DNA of 64,000 nt from Nocardioides cynanchi. GTDB lineage: Bacteria; Actinomycetota; Actinomycetes; Propionibacteriales; Nocardioidaceae. This document shows positions 44,233-53,075 of this stretch, piece by piece. The stretch lies in NCBI RefSeq assembly GCF_008761635.1, contig NZ_CP044344.1, forward strand, positions 3,224,001-3,288,000. Direction: 5' to 3'. Under the pieces are notes generated by a model. It was not told the origin of the DNA and searched no databases. It worked only from the letters and a program-made list of their open reading frames with translations. Each line of letters begins with the position of its first letter. The first letter of the stretch is position 1. The position numbers and the translations under genes are program-made.

Positions 44233-45715
44233 CAGTCGAGCCACCGCCCGGCACGCCGCGTGTGCGCCGCCTTGGTCGACGCGTCCATGCCGTCGTGGAG
44301 ACGCGCGATCATCCGGGATCGGGGGTTGCCGGCGAACACGTCGTGGTGGTCGCGGACGAACGTCCAGTAGAGGGCGTCCCAGTCGGCGCTCCAGTCGCCG
44401 GCGGGAAAGTCGGACATCTTGCGCAGGTAGTTGCTGCCCGACACGTACGGCTTCGTCGTGATCGCCTCGCCGGCCGCGAACTGGCTCATGGCGTAGACGT
44501 TGGGCACCATCACCCAGTCGTAGGCGTCCACGAACATCTCCATGAACCACTCGTACGCCGCGTCGGGGTCGGTGCGCAGCAGGCACATCGCGTTGCCCAG
44601 CACCATCAACCGCTCGATGTGGTGGGCCCAGCCGTGCTCCAGCACGCGGCGCAGCACGAGGTCGACCGGCTCCAGGCCGGTCTCCGCTGTCCACCAGCCG
44701 GCCTCGAGCGGGCGGGTGTGCGCGAGCTGGTTGCTGGTCCGCATCCTGCTCCCATGCACGACGTACGCGGCCCGCAGGTACTCCCGCCAACCGATCACCT
44801 GGCGTACGAAGCCCTCGAGACTGGCGAGGGGGACGCTTCCTCCGACGACCAGCGCACGACTGAGCACCTCGTGCGGTGAGATCAGCCCCACGTTGAGCGC
44901 CGGGGTCAGCAACGAGTGGAAGAGGAAGGGGTGCTCGACCGACAGCGCGTCCTCGTAGGGCCCGAACTCCGCGAACCGGGCGGCCAGGAAGTCTTCGAAG
45001 GCCGCGTCCGCCTCGGCGTGCGACGTCGGCCAGGCGAACGTCGCGGCATTGCCGGGGTTGTCGGGGAAGTCCCGCCCGACCCAGCCGATGGCGTCCTCGA
45101 CCTCGACATGCCGGTCGGGGGGTCCACCCGCTGCGGGTCCGGCACCGGGTGCCGTCGCGGCAGCTTCTTCCGGTTCTCCTCGTCGAAGGACCAACGTCCG
45201 CCCTCCGGTGCGCCGTCCTCGGTGACCAGGACGTCGAGCCGCTTTCGCTGCCACGCGTAGAAGTGCTGCATCCGCGGAGTCGTGGTCCCGTCGAAGGCCT
45301 CGGCCAGCTGGGCGCGGGTGGTCAGGAAGTTCGGGGTGTCGGCGACGTCGTCCGGAGCGAGCCGGTACCCGCCCTCGGCGAGCGCAGCGGTGAGGTCGCG
45401 CGACAGCCAGTCGTCGACGACGTCGTAGACCGTGACCCGGGTCGGAGCCAGCCGGCGGATCTCGCGGGCCAGGGCGACGCGGGAGGTCGTGCGGCGGTCG
45501 GTGTCCACCTGGACCACGTCGTACCCGCGCTCGCGCAGCCGGGCGCCGAAGCGGCGCAGCGCGGCCCGGTGCAGGACCAGCTTCTGCACGTGGAAGCGGT
45601 ACTGCCGGAACATCAGGTCGTGCTCGACCAGGACGAACGTCGTGCCGGCGGGGGCGTCGAGGTGTGACTCGAACAGCTGGTGCGGCAGCACCAGCCGGAC
45701 GTGTCGCTCGGTCAC
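44232..45715 (-). pseudogene. Cryptochrome/photolyase family gene with a single-base frameshift
   Basis: About 494 residues if the frame is restored. The N-terminal part (from 45715, VRLVLPHQLFESHLDAP) is in one frame, the C-terminal two thirds (DRHVEVEDAIGWVGRDFPDNPG onward) in another. The switch falls in a run of six G at 45117-45122; one more G would restore the frame. The FAD region EGFVRQVIGWREYLRAAYV, LEHGWAHHIERLMVLGNAM and DAYDWVMVPNVYAMSQFA is well conserved. It resembles the bacterial (6-4)/FeS photolyase group, but the Cys-rich loop after KMSDF is missing. It may be a real mutation or an assembly error. Confidence 0.8.
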
Positions 45716-46014
45716 CCGGCCAGCCTACGAGCCGGCCTCCCGCGGTCCGGCGGCCCGTGCGCCAGGTCACGCGGGCGCGGATGCGGGCGATGGAGGTCCG
45801 CACCCGTAGAATCGTCTGCAGCCAGTGGGACTGCTTGAGTTCGAGGCCCACTCTCTATGCAACGCACCCGGTGTGGTGGCGCAGTCCTTACTCAGCTGCG
45901 CGGAGACCAGCGATCGGGTGGAGCAAGACGCGTCTTGCAGGCTCACCCGTTCCGCACCCGCGGGATCGGCGCCGGACGCACCCGATGACGCCACCCGAAA
46001 GCAGCTGATCGCGC
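45716..46014 (+). promoter_or_regulatory. Long leader region upstream of the DEAD-box helicase gene
   Basis: A 299-base gene-free stretch. Candidate promoter parts are TAGAAT at 45807-45812 (fits TANNNT) and TTGAGT at 45835-45840; neither pair is complete. A perfect 16-base palindrome, GCAAGACG (45923-45930) with CGTCTTGC (45931-45938), lies 77 bases before the start codon and is flanked by GGGTGGAG and GGCTCACCC, which can pair imperfectly. DEAD-box helicase mRNAs often have long regulatory leaders, so a cold- or self-controlled leader is possible. Confidence 0.45.
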
Positions 46015-47592
46015 ATGTCCGCGCCCGAGAACACCACGCTCGACCTCGAGTTCACCGACACCGAGCTCGCCGAGCTGGTCGAGGTCACCGAGACCGACAC
46101 CCCCGACGACTCCGACGTCCAGGCCCCCGAGGCCGAGCTCGCCGAGCCCGAGTCCCCCGAGGCCGACGCCGAGTCCGAGCCGAGCGAGCCCGTGAGCAAC
46201 GTCTTCACCGGCCTGCCCGTCGAGCTGATCGAGGCCCTGCGCCAGCAGGGCATCGTCACGCCGACCGCCGTCCAGGAAGCCGTGATCCCCGACGGGATGG
46301 CCGGCCACGACGTGCTGGGCCGCGCCCAGACCGGCTCCGGCAAGACCCTCGCCTTCGGCATCCCCGCGCTGGCCAAGCTGGCCGGCAGCAAGAGCCGCCC
46401 CTGCCACCCGCGTGCGGTGATGATCGTGCCGACCCGTGAGCTGGCCAACCAGGTCGCCAAGGCGATCCAGCCGCTGGCGGCGGCGATGAACCTGAAGCTG
46501 ACCACGGTGTACGGCGGCACGCCGTACGACAAGCAGACCCGCCAGCTGCGCCAGCGTGCCGACATCGTCGTCGCCACCCCGGGCCGGCTCGAGGACCTGC
46601 TGGAGAACGGCTACTGCTTCTTCGACGACATCCAGCTGACCGTGCTCGACGAGGCCGACCACCTGTGCGACCTCGGCTTCTATCCTGAGATCGACAAGCT
46701 CGTCGGGATGACCCCGGCCGGCTCGCAGCGGATGCTCCTCAGCGCGACGCTCGACGGTGACGTCGACAAGCTGGTCCGCACCCACCTGCGCAACCCCCGG
46801 CTGCACGAGCTCGACCCCAACGCCGGCTCGGTCACCACGATGACCCACCACACCCTGACCGTCGGCGGCTTCAAGGAGAAGGTCGGCGCCGCCGTCCGTC
46901 TCGTCGAGGCCAACGGCCGCACCATCATCTTCACCCGGACCCGTGAGGGCGCTGTGGAGCTCGCCGAGGCGCTGACCGGCCAGGGCGTCGACGCGGTCGA
47001 CCTGCACGGCAACCTCAGCCAGAAGGTCCGCGAGCGCAACCTGCACCGCTTCTCCTCGGGTGCCGCCAAGGCCGTCGTGGCCACGGATGTCGCCGCGCGG
47101 GGCATCCACGTGGACGCCGTCGACATGGTGATCCACTTCGACGCGGCCAGTGACGCCAAGGCCTACCTGCACCGCAGCGGGCGGACGGCGCGGGCCGGCG
47201 CCGCCGGCGCCGTGGTCACGATCACCACCCCGAAGTTCCTCCAGCAGGTCGTGCGCCTCCAGCAGAACGCCGGCGTCGAGGTGCTGCACCACGACATCCA
47301 GACGGCCCCGGACCACCTGTCCGCCGCGCTGCTGGCCAAGCACGGCTCGGCCGCGCCGAAGAAGTCGTCCTCGTCGTCCTACGCCGGCAAGAAGCCCGGC
47401 GGCTACAAGGGTGGCAACAAGTCCGGCGGCTACAAGGGCAGCAACCCTCGGGCGGGCTACAAGGCCGGTGGCGGCTACCAGGGCGGCAAGCCGGCCGAGG
47501 GCGGGTCCAGCCACGGCCCCCGCAAGTCCGGCACGTCGTCGTACACCAAGGGCAAGTCGTACGCCGGGAAGCGCGCGACCGCCGCGCGCTGA
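46015..47592 (+). CDS. DEAD-box RNA helicase (DeaD/RhlE-like)
   Basis: 525 residues. Motif Q region FTGLPVELIEALRQQGIVTPTAVQ, motif I AQTGSGKT (104-111), Ia PTRELANQV, Ib TPGRL, DEAD in VLDEADHLCDLG, SAT in LLSATLDG, and motifs V-VI RGIHVDAVDMVIHFD and HRSGRTARAG. The N-terminal 60 residues are acidic, and the last 80 are Gly/Tyr/Lys-rich (GGYKGGNKSGGYKG), an RNA-binding disordered tail. It should remodel RNA or ribosome precursors, likely at low temperature. Confidence 0.9.
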   Translation: MSAPENTTLDLEFTDTELAELVEVTETDTPDDSDVQAPEAELAEPESPEADAESEPSEPVSNVFTGLPVELIEALRQQGIVTPTAVQEAVIPDGMAGHDVLGRAQTGSGKTLAFGIPALAKLAGSKSRPCHPRAVMIVPTRELANQVAKAIQPLAAAMNLKLTTVYGGTPYDKQTRQLRQRADIVVATPGRLEDLLENGYCFFDDIQLTVLDEADHLCDLGFYPEIDKLVGMTPAGSQRMLLSATLDGDVDKLVRTHLRNPRLHELDPNAGSVTTMTHHTLTVGGFKEKVGAAVRLVEANGRTIIFTRTREGAVELAEALTGQGVDAVDLHGNLSQKVRERNLHRFSSGAAKAVVATDVAARGIHVDAVDMVIHFDAASDAKAYLHRSGRTARAGAAGAVVTITTPKFLQQVVRLQQNAGVEVLHHDIQTAPDHLSAALLAKHGSAAPKKSSSSSYAGKKPGGYKGGNKSGGYKGSNPRAGYKAGGGYQGGKPAEGGSSHGPRKSGTSSYTKGKSYAGKRATAAR

Positions 47593-47614
47593 CCGCCACT
47601 GACCGCCGGCCGGG

Positions 47615-48217
47615 TCAGCCCCGGGCCAGCGACCACGCGATCGCGAGCATGGTGAGTCCGATCAGCACGTCGAGGACCTGCCAGGCCCGCGGTCGGGTCA
47701 GCACGGGGCTCAGCAGCCGCGCGCCGTAGCCCAGTCCGCTGAACCACACGATGCTGCCCAGGCACGCCCCGGCTGCGAACCACCACTTGTCCGTGGGCCC
47801 GTCGTGGGCCGCGATCGAGCCCAGCAGGAGCACGGTGTCGAGGTAGACGTGCGGGTTCAGCCAGGTCAGGGCGGTGGCCTGGAGCACGGCCCCGCGCAGC
47901 CGCGGCTCCTCGGGGCCGGTCGGTGTCAGGGCGCCGGCGTGCCGGGCACGCCACAGCGAGCGCACGCCGTACGCCGTCAGGAAGGCCACGCCGAGCCAGC
48001 GGACCACCGTGAGCGCGGTCGGTGCGTGCTGCACGAGCGCGCCGATCCCGGCGACCCCGGCGAGGATCAGCACCAGGTCGCTCACCGCGCAGATCACGAC
48101 GACCGGACCGACGTACTGCCGGAGCATCCCCTGGCGCAGCACGAAGGCGTTCTGTGCGCCGATCGCCACGATCAGCGACAGGCCGGTGAGCAGTCCGGCA
48201 ACCAGGGCGTCGAGCAC
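47615..48217 (-). CDS. LysE/ArgO family amino acid exporter
   Basis: 200 residues with six hydrophobic segments. The family start LVAGLLTGLSLIVAIGAQNAFVLRQGMLRQYV and TALTWLNPHVYLDTVLLLGSIAA are classical. It exports basic amino acids such as lysine or arginine. No LysG/ArgP-type regulator is adjacent. It is convergent with the helicase gene. Confidence 0.9.
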   Translation of the reverse strand: MLDALVAGLLTGLSLIVAIGAQNAFVLRQGMLRQYVGPVVVICAVSDLVLILAGVAGIGALVQHAPTALTVVRWLGVAFLTAYGVRSLWRARHAGALTPTGPEEPRLRGAVLQATALTWLNPHVYLDTVLLLGSIAAHDGPTDKWWFAAGACLGSIVWFSGLGYGARLLSPVLTRPRAWQVLDVLIGLTMLAIAWSLARG

Positions 48218-48244
48218 GCCCCCACGCTAGAGCCGCAGGTCAGG

Positions 48245-48439
48245 TCAGGCGCTGGGGGGCGCGTTCCGGCTGCGTCCGGTCGCCACGGCGAGGATGAAGC
48301 CGAGTACGGCCACCCCCACGCAGATCCACCCGACGGCGGTGGTGGCGACGTGGTCGGTGACGCTGGTGGGCAGGTCCACCGCCCCGGTGAGCAGCACCAG
48401 GCCGATCACGAGCAGGAGTGCCGAAATGCCGATTCCCAT
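48245..48439 (-). CDS. DUF6458 small membrane protein
   Basis: 64 residues from the ATG at 48439, preceded by AGGAG. Two hydrophobic helices, MGIGISALLLVIGLVLLTGAV and VGWICVGVAVLGFILAVA, flank a short DLPTSVTDHVATTA loop. The pattern is typical of actinobacterial DUF6458, of unknown role. An upstream in-frame start is not supported. Confidence 0.8.
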   Translation of the reverse strand: MGIGISALLLVIGLVLLTGAVDLPTSVTDHVATTAVGWICVGVAVLGFILAVATGRSRNAPPSA

Positions 48440-48537
48440 GAGTATCTCCTGAGGTCGAGTCTCCCGAGGCGTGCCTGCTTCGTGCCCCGAACCGGCCCGC
48501 CGCAATCATCCGAGGAGACGGTGGGGGAGCGCAACGG

Positions 48538-48570
48538 AGCCGGTGGCCCCGCTCGGGCGTGCCACCGGCT
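48538..48570 (-). terminator. Hairpin terminator downstream of the acyl-CoA dehydrogenase gene
   Basis: AGCCGGTGGC (48538-48547) pairs with GCCACCGGCT (48561-48570). It starts 29 bases beyond the dehydrogenase stop. There is no long T-run. Confidence 0.6.
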
Positions 48571-48599
48571 TCGGGTGCGATCCCGCGCGGGGCGTGCTG

Positions 48600-50477
48600 T
48601 CAGAAGGCGCTCTCGTCGAGGTCCATCAGCGACAGGTCGGCGCCCTCGGCGATGACCCGCTCGGCCGCGACCCGCGGCAGGTTGGTCTGCGCGAAGAACT
48701 GGGCGGCCGCGACCTTGCCCTCGTAGAACGCCTTCTCCTTGGCGGGCAGGTCACTTCCGAGCTTGCCGAGCGCCACGTCGGCGCCGCGGAGCAGGAGCCA
48801 GGCGCAGACCACGTCGCCCAGCACCATCAGCAGCCGGCTGGTGTTCAGCCCGACCTTGTAGATGTTGCGCAGGTCCCCGCCCTCGGCGGACGCGTCGGCA
48901 CTCATCAGGTCGTTGATCATCACGCCCACGATCGCCTGGGCGTCCTCGAGGGCGGTGGCCAGCAGGGCCCGCTCGTTCTTGAGCCGGCCGTTGCCGGCCT
49001 CGCTCTCCAGGAAGGCCGAGATCTCGCCGGACAGGTGGCCCAGCGCGGTGCCCTGGTCCTTGACGATCTTGCGGAAGAAGAGGTCCTGGCCCTGGATCGC
49101 GGTGGTGCCCTCGTAGAGGGTGTCGATCTTGGCGTCGCGGACGTACTGCTCGACCGGGTAGTCCTCCAGGAAGCCCGAGCCGCCGAAGGTCTGCAGCGAC
49201 TCCGTGCCCAGCAGCACCCACGAGCGCTCGGAGCCGTAGCCCTTGACGATCGGCAGCAGCAGGTCGTTGACCGCCATCGCCAGGTCGTCCTTCTCGCCGT
49301 TGTGCTCGGCGATCATCACGCGGTCCTGCCAGGACGCGGTGTAGAGCACCAGGGAGCGCATCGCCTCGGAGAACGACTTCTGCGTCATCAGGGAACGGCG
49401 TACGTCGGGGTGGTGGGTGATCGTCACCCGCGGCGCGGTCTTGTCCGCGGCCTGGGTCAGGTCGGCGCCCTGCACCCGCTCCTTGGCGAAGTCGAGGGCG
49501 TTGAGGTAGCCGGTCGAGAGCGTGGCGATGGCCTTGGTGCCCACCATCATCCGGGCGTTCTCGATGACCTGGAACATCTGGGCGATGCCGTCGTGCACCT
49601 CGCCGAGCAGCCAGCCGCGGGCCGGCTCCCCGCCGCCGACGCCCGGGTCGCCGAAGGTGAGCTCGCAGGTGTTGGAGACCTTGATCCCCATCTTGTGCTC
49701 GACGCCGGTGACGTAGACGCCGTTGCGCTCACCGGTCGGCTCGCCGGTCTCGGGGTCGAAGTGGAACTTGGGGACCACGAACATGCTCAGGCCCTTGGTG
49801 CCCGGGCCGCCGGCCCCCTCGACGCCCACGGGGCGGGCCAGCACGAGGTGGATGATGTTGTCGGAGAGGTCGCCCTCGGCGGAGGTGATGAAGCGCTTGA
49901 CGCCCTCGATGTTCCAGGTGCCGTCGTCGTTAGCGGTCGCCCTGGTCCGGCCGGCGCCGACGTCGGACCCGGCGTCCGGCTCGGTCAGCACCATGGTGGT
50001 CAGCCAGCCGTTGTCCACGATGTGCTGGGCGATCTTCTTGTCCCGCTCGTTGCCGTTGCGGTGGACCACGCCGGCGAACATCGGCCCGGCGCCGTACATC
50101 CAGATGGCGGGGTTCGCGCCGAGCACCATCTCGCCCAGGGCCCAGTTGAAGCTGGACGGAGCCGGGGTGCCGCCGAGAGCGGCGAGCGTGCCGAGGCGCC
50201 AGTACTCCGACGCCATCCAGGCCTGGAAGCTCTTCTTGAACGCCGCGGGCACCGGGGCCTCGTGGGTCTCCGGGTCGAACACCGGAGGGGTGCGGTCGGA
50301 CTCGGCGAACGACTCCGCGAGTTCCTCCCGGGCGAGCCGGTCGACCTCGGCGAGGATCTCGCGAGCGGTCGCGGCGTCGATCTCGGAGAAGGGGCCGGTG
50401 CCCAGCACCTCGTCGCTCCCGAGCAGCTCGAAGAGGTTGAACTCGATGTCGCGGAGGTTGCTCTTGTAGTGACCCAT
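48600..50477 (-). CDS. Acyl-CoA dehydrogenase, FadE5-like
   Basis: 625 residues from the ATG at 50477 ([20 protein letters not shown]). This start resembles mycobacterial FadE5. Acyl-CoA dehydrogenase motifs are present: [38 protein letters not shown], and [38 protein letters not shown]. The protein is larger than the 380-residue type, with a C-terminal extension domain. It begins beta-oxidation of a broad range of acyl-CoAs. Electrons could pass by ETF to the EtfD-like protein at 56114. Confidence 0.9.
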   Translation of the reverse strand: MGHYKSNLRDIEFNLFELLGSDEVLGTGPFSEIDAATAREILAEVDRLAREELAESFAESDRTPPVFDPETHEAPVPAAFKKSFQAWMASEYWRLGTLAALGGTPAPSSFNWALGEMVLGANPAIWMYGAGPMFAGVVHRNGNERDKKIAQHIVDNGWLTTMVLTEPDAGSDVGAGRTRATANDDGTWNIEGVKRFITSAEGDLSDNIIHLVLARPVGVEGAGGPGTKGLSMFVVPKFHFDPETGEPTGERNGVYVTGVEHKMGIKVSNTCELTFGDPGVGGGEPARGWLLGEVHDGIAQMFQVIENARMMVGTKAIATLSTGYLNALDFAKERVQGADLTQAADKTAPRVTITHHPDVRRSLMTQKSFSEAMRSLVLYTASWQDRVMIAEHNGEKDDLAMAVNDLLLPIVKGYGSERSWVLLGTESLQTFGGSGFLEDYPVEQYVRDAKIDTLYEGTTAIQGQDLFFRKIVKDQGTALGHLSGEISAFLESEAGNGRLKNERALLATALEDAQAIVGVMINDLMSADASAEGGDLRNIYKVGLNTSRLLMVLGDVVCAWLLLRGADVALGKLGSDLPAKEKAFYEGKVAAAQFFAQTNLPRVAAERVIAEGADLSLMDLDESAF

Positions 50478-50526
50478 GTGCCTGCCTGTCCGGTGAGATA
50501 CGTACGGGTGTCGTCCGAGGCGCAGT

Positions 50527-50548
50527 GCTACTCGTCGGTAACATAATT
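50527..50548 (-). promoter_or_regulatory. Possible operator/promoter of the acyl-CoA dehydrogenase gene
   Basis: GCTACTCGTCGGTAAC (50527-50542) is an imperfect palindrome of the TAC-n6-GTA type, similar in style to lipid-responsive TetR sites in actinobacteria. A TATGTT (-10-like, minus strand) overlaps it. Support is weak. Confidence 0.35.
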
Positions 50549-50670
50549 CTGCCTCGTGCTGCGGCGCCTCGCAACCGCCGACGGCGGATCGGCCGGATCT
50601 CCCGCGGGAACTGTGACCCAGCCCACGGTGGCGCCGACGGCGTTCGGGCGTCGTCTGGGACACTGTGCGC

Positions 50671-51135
50671 ATGCGAGTCTCCGCCAAGGCCGACTACGCG
50701 CTCCGTGCGCTGATCGAGATGGCCAACCCCGCGGACGGGGACGGCCGTCCGGTCAGTGCCGAGGAGCTGGGACGCCGGCAGGACATCCCGCACAACTTCC
50801 TCCAGGCGATCCTGGCCGATCTCCGCAAGTCCGGGATCGTGCTCGCCCAGCGCGGGCAGTCGGGTGGGTGGCGCCTGGCCAAGCCCGCGGAGGACGTGAC
50901 CGTGGCCGACGTGATCCGGGCCGTGGACGGACCACTGGTCTCGGTCTACGGGCTGCGCCCCGAGGCGGTGTCCTACAACGAGCGGGCCGATGCCCTCCAG
51001 CGGGTGTGGATCGCGGCCCGGCACTCGCTGCGCGACGTGTTCGAGCAGGTCTCGGTCGCCGACCTCGCCGCCGGTGCCCTGCCGCCCGGAGTGGCTGCGC
51101 TCACCGAGGACGAGGACGCCTGGCAGCCCCACTGA
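50671..51135 (+). CDS. Rrf2 family transcriptional regulator
   Basis: 154 residues from the ATG at 50671 ([18 protein letters not shown]). The winged HTH ([44 protein letters not shown]) is clear. The three Fe-S cysteines of IscR/NsrR between about 90 and 110 are absent, so it should not carry a cluster. It is divergent from the dehydrogenase gene and may control it. Confidence 0.85.
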   Translation: MRVSAKADYALRALIEMANPADGDGRPVSAEELGRRQDIPHNFLQAILADLRKSGIVLAQRGQSGGWRLAKPAEDVTVADVIRAVDGPLVSVYGLRPEAVSYNERADALQRVWIAARHSLRDVFEQVSVADLAAGALPPGVAALTEDEDAWQPH

Positions 51136-51144
51136 TTCCGCCTC

Positions 51145-51169
51145 GGTGTCGAGCGGAGTCGAGGCTCAC
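51145..51169. repeat. Dispersed palindrome, diverged copy
   Basis: GGTGTCGAGCGGAGTCGAGG followed by CTCAC, a diverged copy of the element at 1801-2110. It lies between the Rrf2 stop and the end of the DUF2461 gene and overlaps that gene's stop codon. Confidence 0.65.
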
Positions 51170-51797
51170 TCGACGGCGGAGACCCAGTCCACGAAGGGCT
51201 TGAGCGTGCGCCAGTCGTCGCGCACCGCCTCGAGCAGCTCGGGGTGTGGATGATCGGCTCGAACCCGTAGTCGTGGCCGATCGTCAGCGACTTGTGGCGA
51301 AGCAGGTCGATCCGCGGGTGGTCGACGTCGTACCCGCGCGGTGCGGTCTTGAGGGTGTGGCCGCCGATCACCCACCCTCGTCCGGCGAGGCGCTCGAGCA
51401 GCGCGGCCAGCGGCTTGCCGGTCTCGTCGTCGTCGATCGCGGCCCGGATCGCGGCGATCCGGGGCCCGGACGCGTCGTAGAAGCCGGCGCCGGTGCGGAC
51501 CCCGCGGGCCGAGACCTCGACGTACCAGCCGGTGGCCGGGCCGACCCCCACGAAGGCGCCCTGGGCGGTCTTGTACGGCGTCTTGTCCTTGGCGAACCGC
51601 ACGTCGCGGAACGGCCGGAAGATCTTGGCCTCGCCGAACTCCTCGGCGAGCGCCGCGCAGAGCGCGGTCATCGGCTGCTTGACCGAGTAGTCGTAGGTGC
51701 CCTTGTGCTTCTCCCAGAACGCCCGCGTGTTGTCGACCTCGAGGTCGTCGTAGAAGTCGAGGGCGGTGGAGGGGAACCCGGTGAAGTCGGCCGCCAT
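51166..51797 (-). pseudogene. DUF2461/TIGR02453 family gene with a single-base frameshift
   Basis: About 210 residues if repaired. From 51797 (MAADFTGFPSTALDFYDDLEVDNTRAFWEKHKGTYD) the frame is typical to YGFEPIIHTP. It then switches; the expected end, ELLEAVRDDWRTLKPFVDWVSAVE, continues in another frame. The break lies at the four-G run 51241-51244, and one added base would restore the frame. The function of this family is unknown. Confidence 0.8.
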
Positions 51798-51908
51798 GAC
51801 TCTCACCCTAGGGCGTGCGCGCCGATGTCGGGATCCCCCGGTCGACCGGCTCTGGGTGGGTTCTTCTCGTGAGATCCCGGAACTTCGTTCCGTCATCTCA
51901 CTCGGAAC

Positions 51909-51934
51909 GGCTGCTCTACTGAACCGGCTGAGAC
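51909..51934 (-). other. tRNA D-arm-like fragment
   Basis: On the minus strand this reads GTCTCAGCCGGTTCAGTAGA then GCAGCC, like a tRNA D-arm (CTC/GAG stem, AGCCGGTT loop). No anticodon or T arm follows; a hairpin element does. It could be a tRNA relic or chance. Confidence 0.3.
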
Positions 51935-51986
51935 TCTCGTTCTTCTCGTCGTCCGCCGGAGCTTCGCTCCGTCGGACGACTCGCGG

Positions 51987-52008
51987 GATGCCGCTCAGGC
52001 AATCCGAC
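51987..52008 (-). other. tRNA 5'-end-like fragment
   Basis: On the minus strand this reads GTCGGATTGCCTGAGCGGCA, like the start of a class II tRNA (Leu/Ser type). No remaining tRNA arms are present before the hairpin element. Low confidence. Confidence 0.3.
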
Positions 52009-52063
52009 TGTGGCTGGGTTCTTCTCGTGAGATCCCGGAACTTCGTTCCGTCATCTCACTCGG

Positions 52064-52136
52064 AGCGGATGACGAGATTCGAACTCGCGACATCGACCTT
52101 GGGAAGGTCGCGCTCTACCAACTGAGCTACATCCGC
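52064..52136 (-). tRNA. tRNA-Gly (CCC anticodon)
   Basis: 73 bases. Acceptor GCGGATG pairs with CATCCGC; D arm GCTC/GAGC; anticodon stem CGACC/GGTCG with loop TTCCCAA, giving anticodon CCC (reads GGG); T arm GCGAG-TTCGAAT-CTCGT. The 3' CCA is not encoded (CCG follows). One copy of the direct repeat reaches its 3' end. Confidence 0.95.
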
Positions 52137-52219
52137 ACAGCCGGCCCGGGGCCGACAGGCAGGGATCGTACCTGCTCGCACCCGTCGCGGACGAACGGGC
52201 CCAGTGGCAGTGGGCGGCC

Positions 52220-52990
52220 TCAGACCGGCAAAAGCTCGGGCCGCTTCGGGAGTACGCCGTCACCCGACGAGCGGCCGGTGATCCGGCGCCGGATCCACGG
52301 GGCCGCATGGGTGACCGCCCAGGCGAAGTCGGCCCGGCGCCCGACCCGGGCCGGCGCGTGGTCGGTCAGCATCGACGGGTCGAGAGGCACCAGGTCGTGC
52401 GGAACGCCGAGCGTCTCCAGCACCTCGATCGCCACCGCCTGGTGCCCGACCGGGCCGAGGTGGAGGCGGTCTTCGGACCACACGGTGGCCGGGTCGTCGG
52501 GGCGCATCCGCCACGAGTCGAGCACCACCACGCCGTGCCGGTCGGCGATCTCGCGGACCCGCTCGTTGTAGACGGCGAATCGCCCGCGGAGCCGTCCGAA
52601 GGGACCGCCGACGCCCGGGTCGAAGGCCGTGAACATCCCGACCGTGGCGCCACTGGCGACCAGCCGGCCGATCGCGTCGTCGTACACCTCGGCGAGTGCG
52701 TCGACGTCGAGCCGCGGCCGGAGCAGGTCGTTGCCGCCGGCGTAGATCGTGACCAGGTCGGGAACGAGCGCGAGGGCCGGCTCCACCTGCTGCTCGACGA
52801 TCGGGCGCAGGGTGCGGCCCCGGATGGCGAGGTTGGCGTAGCCGAAGTCGTCGGTCTGGGTCGCCAGCACCTCGGCCACCCGGTCCGCCCAGCCGCGGAC
52901 GCCGTTCGGGCGGGTCGGGTCGGGGTCGCCGACGCCCTCGGTGAAGGAGTCGCCGAGCGCGACGTAGCGGTGGAAGACGGGAGCGGTCAC
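52220..52990 (-). CDS. SGNH/GDSL hydrolase
   Basis: 256 residues from the GTG at 52990 (VTAPVFHRYVALGDSFTEG). Block I GDSFTEG, block III GGND in YAGGNDLL, and block V SEDRLHLGPVGHQAV with catalytic Asp and His are intact. It has no signal peptide and should be a cytoplasmic lipase/esterase. It is divergent from dcd. An upstream in-frame start would overlap the dcd promoter. Confidence 0.9.
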   Translation of the reverse strand: MTAPVFHRYVALGDSFTEGVGDPDPTRPNGVRGWADRVAEVLATQTDDFGYANLAIRGRTLRPIVEQQVEPALALVPDLVTIYAGGNDLLRPRLDVDALAEVYDDAIGRLVASGATVGMFTAFDPGVGGPFGRLRGRFAVYNERVREIADRHGVVVLDSWRMRPDDPATVWSEDRLHLGPVGHQAVAIEVLETLGVPHDLVPLDPSMLTDHAPARVGRRADFAWAVTHAAPWIRRRITGRSSGDGVLPKRPELLPV

Positions 52991-53075
52991 GTCCGGAATC
53001 GTCTCAGAGCGATGGATTCGAGACGGCTGCAGGGCGACCTGCTCTCCGGTCCGGAGCGCCGGGTAGCCTGCGACC

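Larger units (their letters stand above)
51857..52064. repeat. Hairpin elements at exact 79-nt spacing beside tRNA-Gly
   Basis: TTCTTCTCGT occurs at 51861, 51940 and 52019, exactly 79 bases apart, each followed by a hairpin. Copies 1 and 3 lie in identical 50-bp direct repeats (51857-51906 and 52015-52064): outer arms GTGAGAT/ATCTCAC, inner arms CGGAAC/GTTCCG, loop TTC. The middle copy has other bases, GTCGTCCG/CGGACGAC and CGGAGC/GCTCCG, but the same shape. The third copy abuts the tRNA 3' end. Confidence 0.8.

Noticed and set aside
48471..50546. 691-residue plus-strand ORF opposite the acyl-CoA dehydrogenase
   Set aside because: Mirror frame of a strongly conserved gene.
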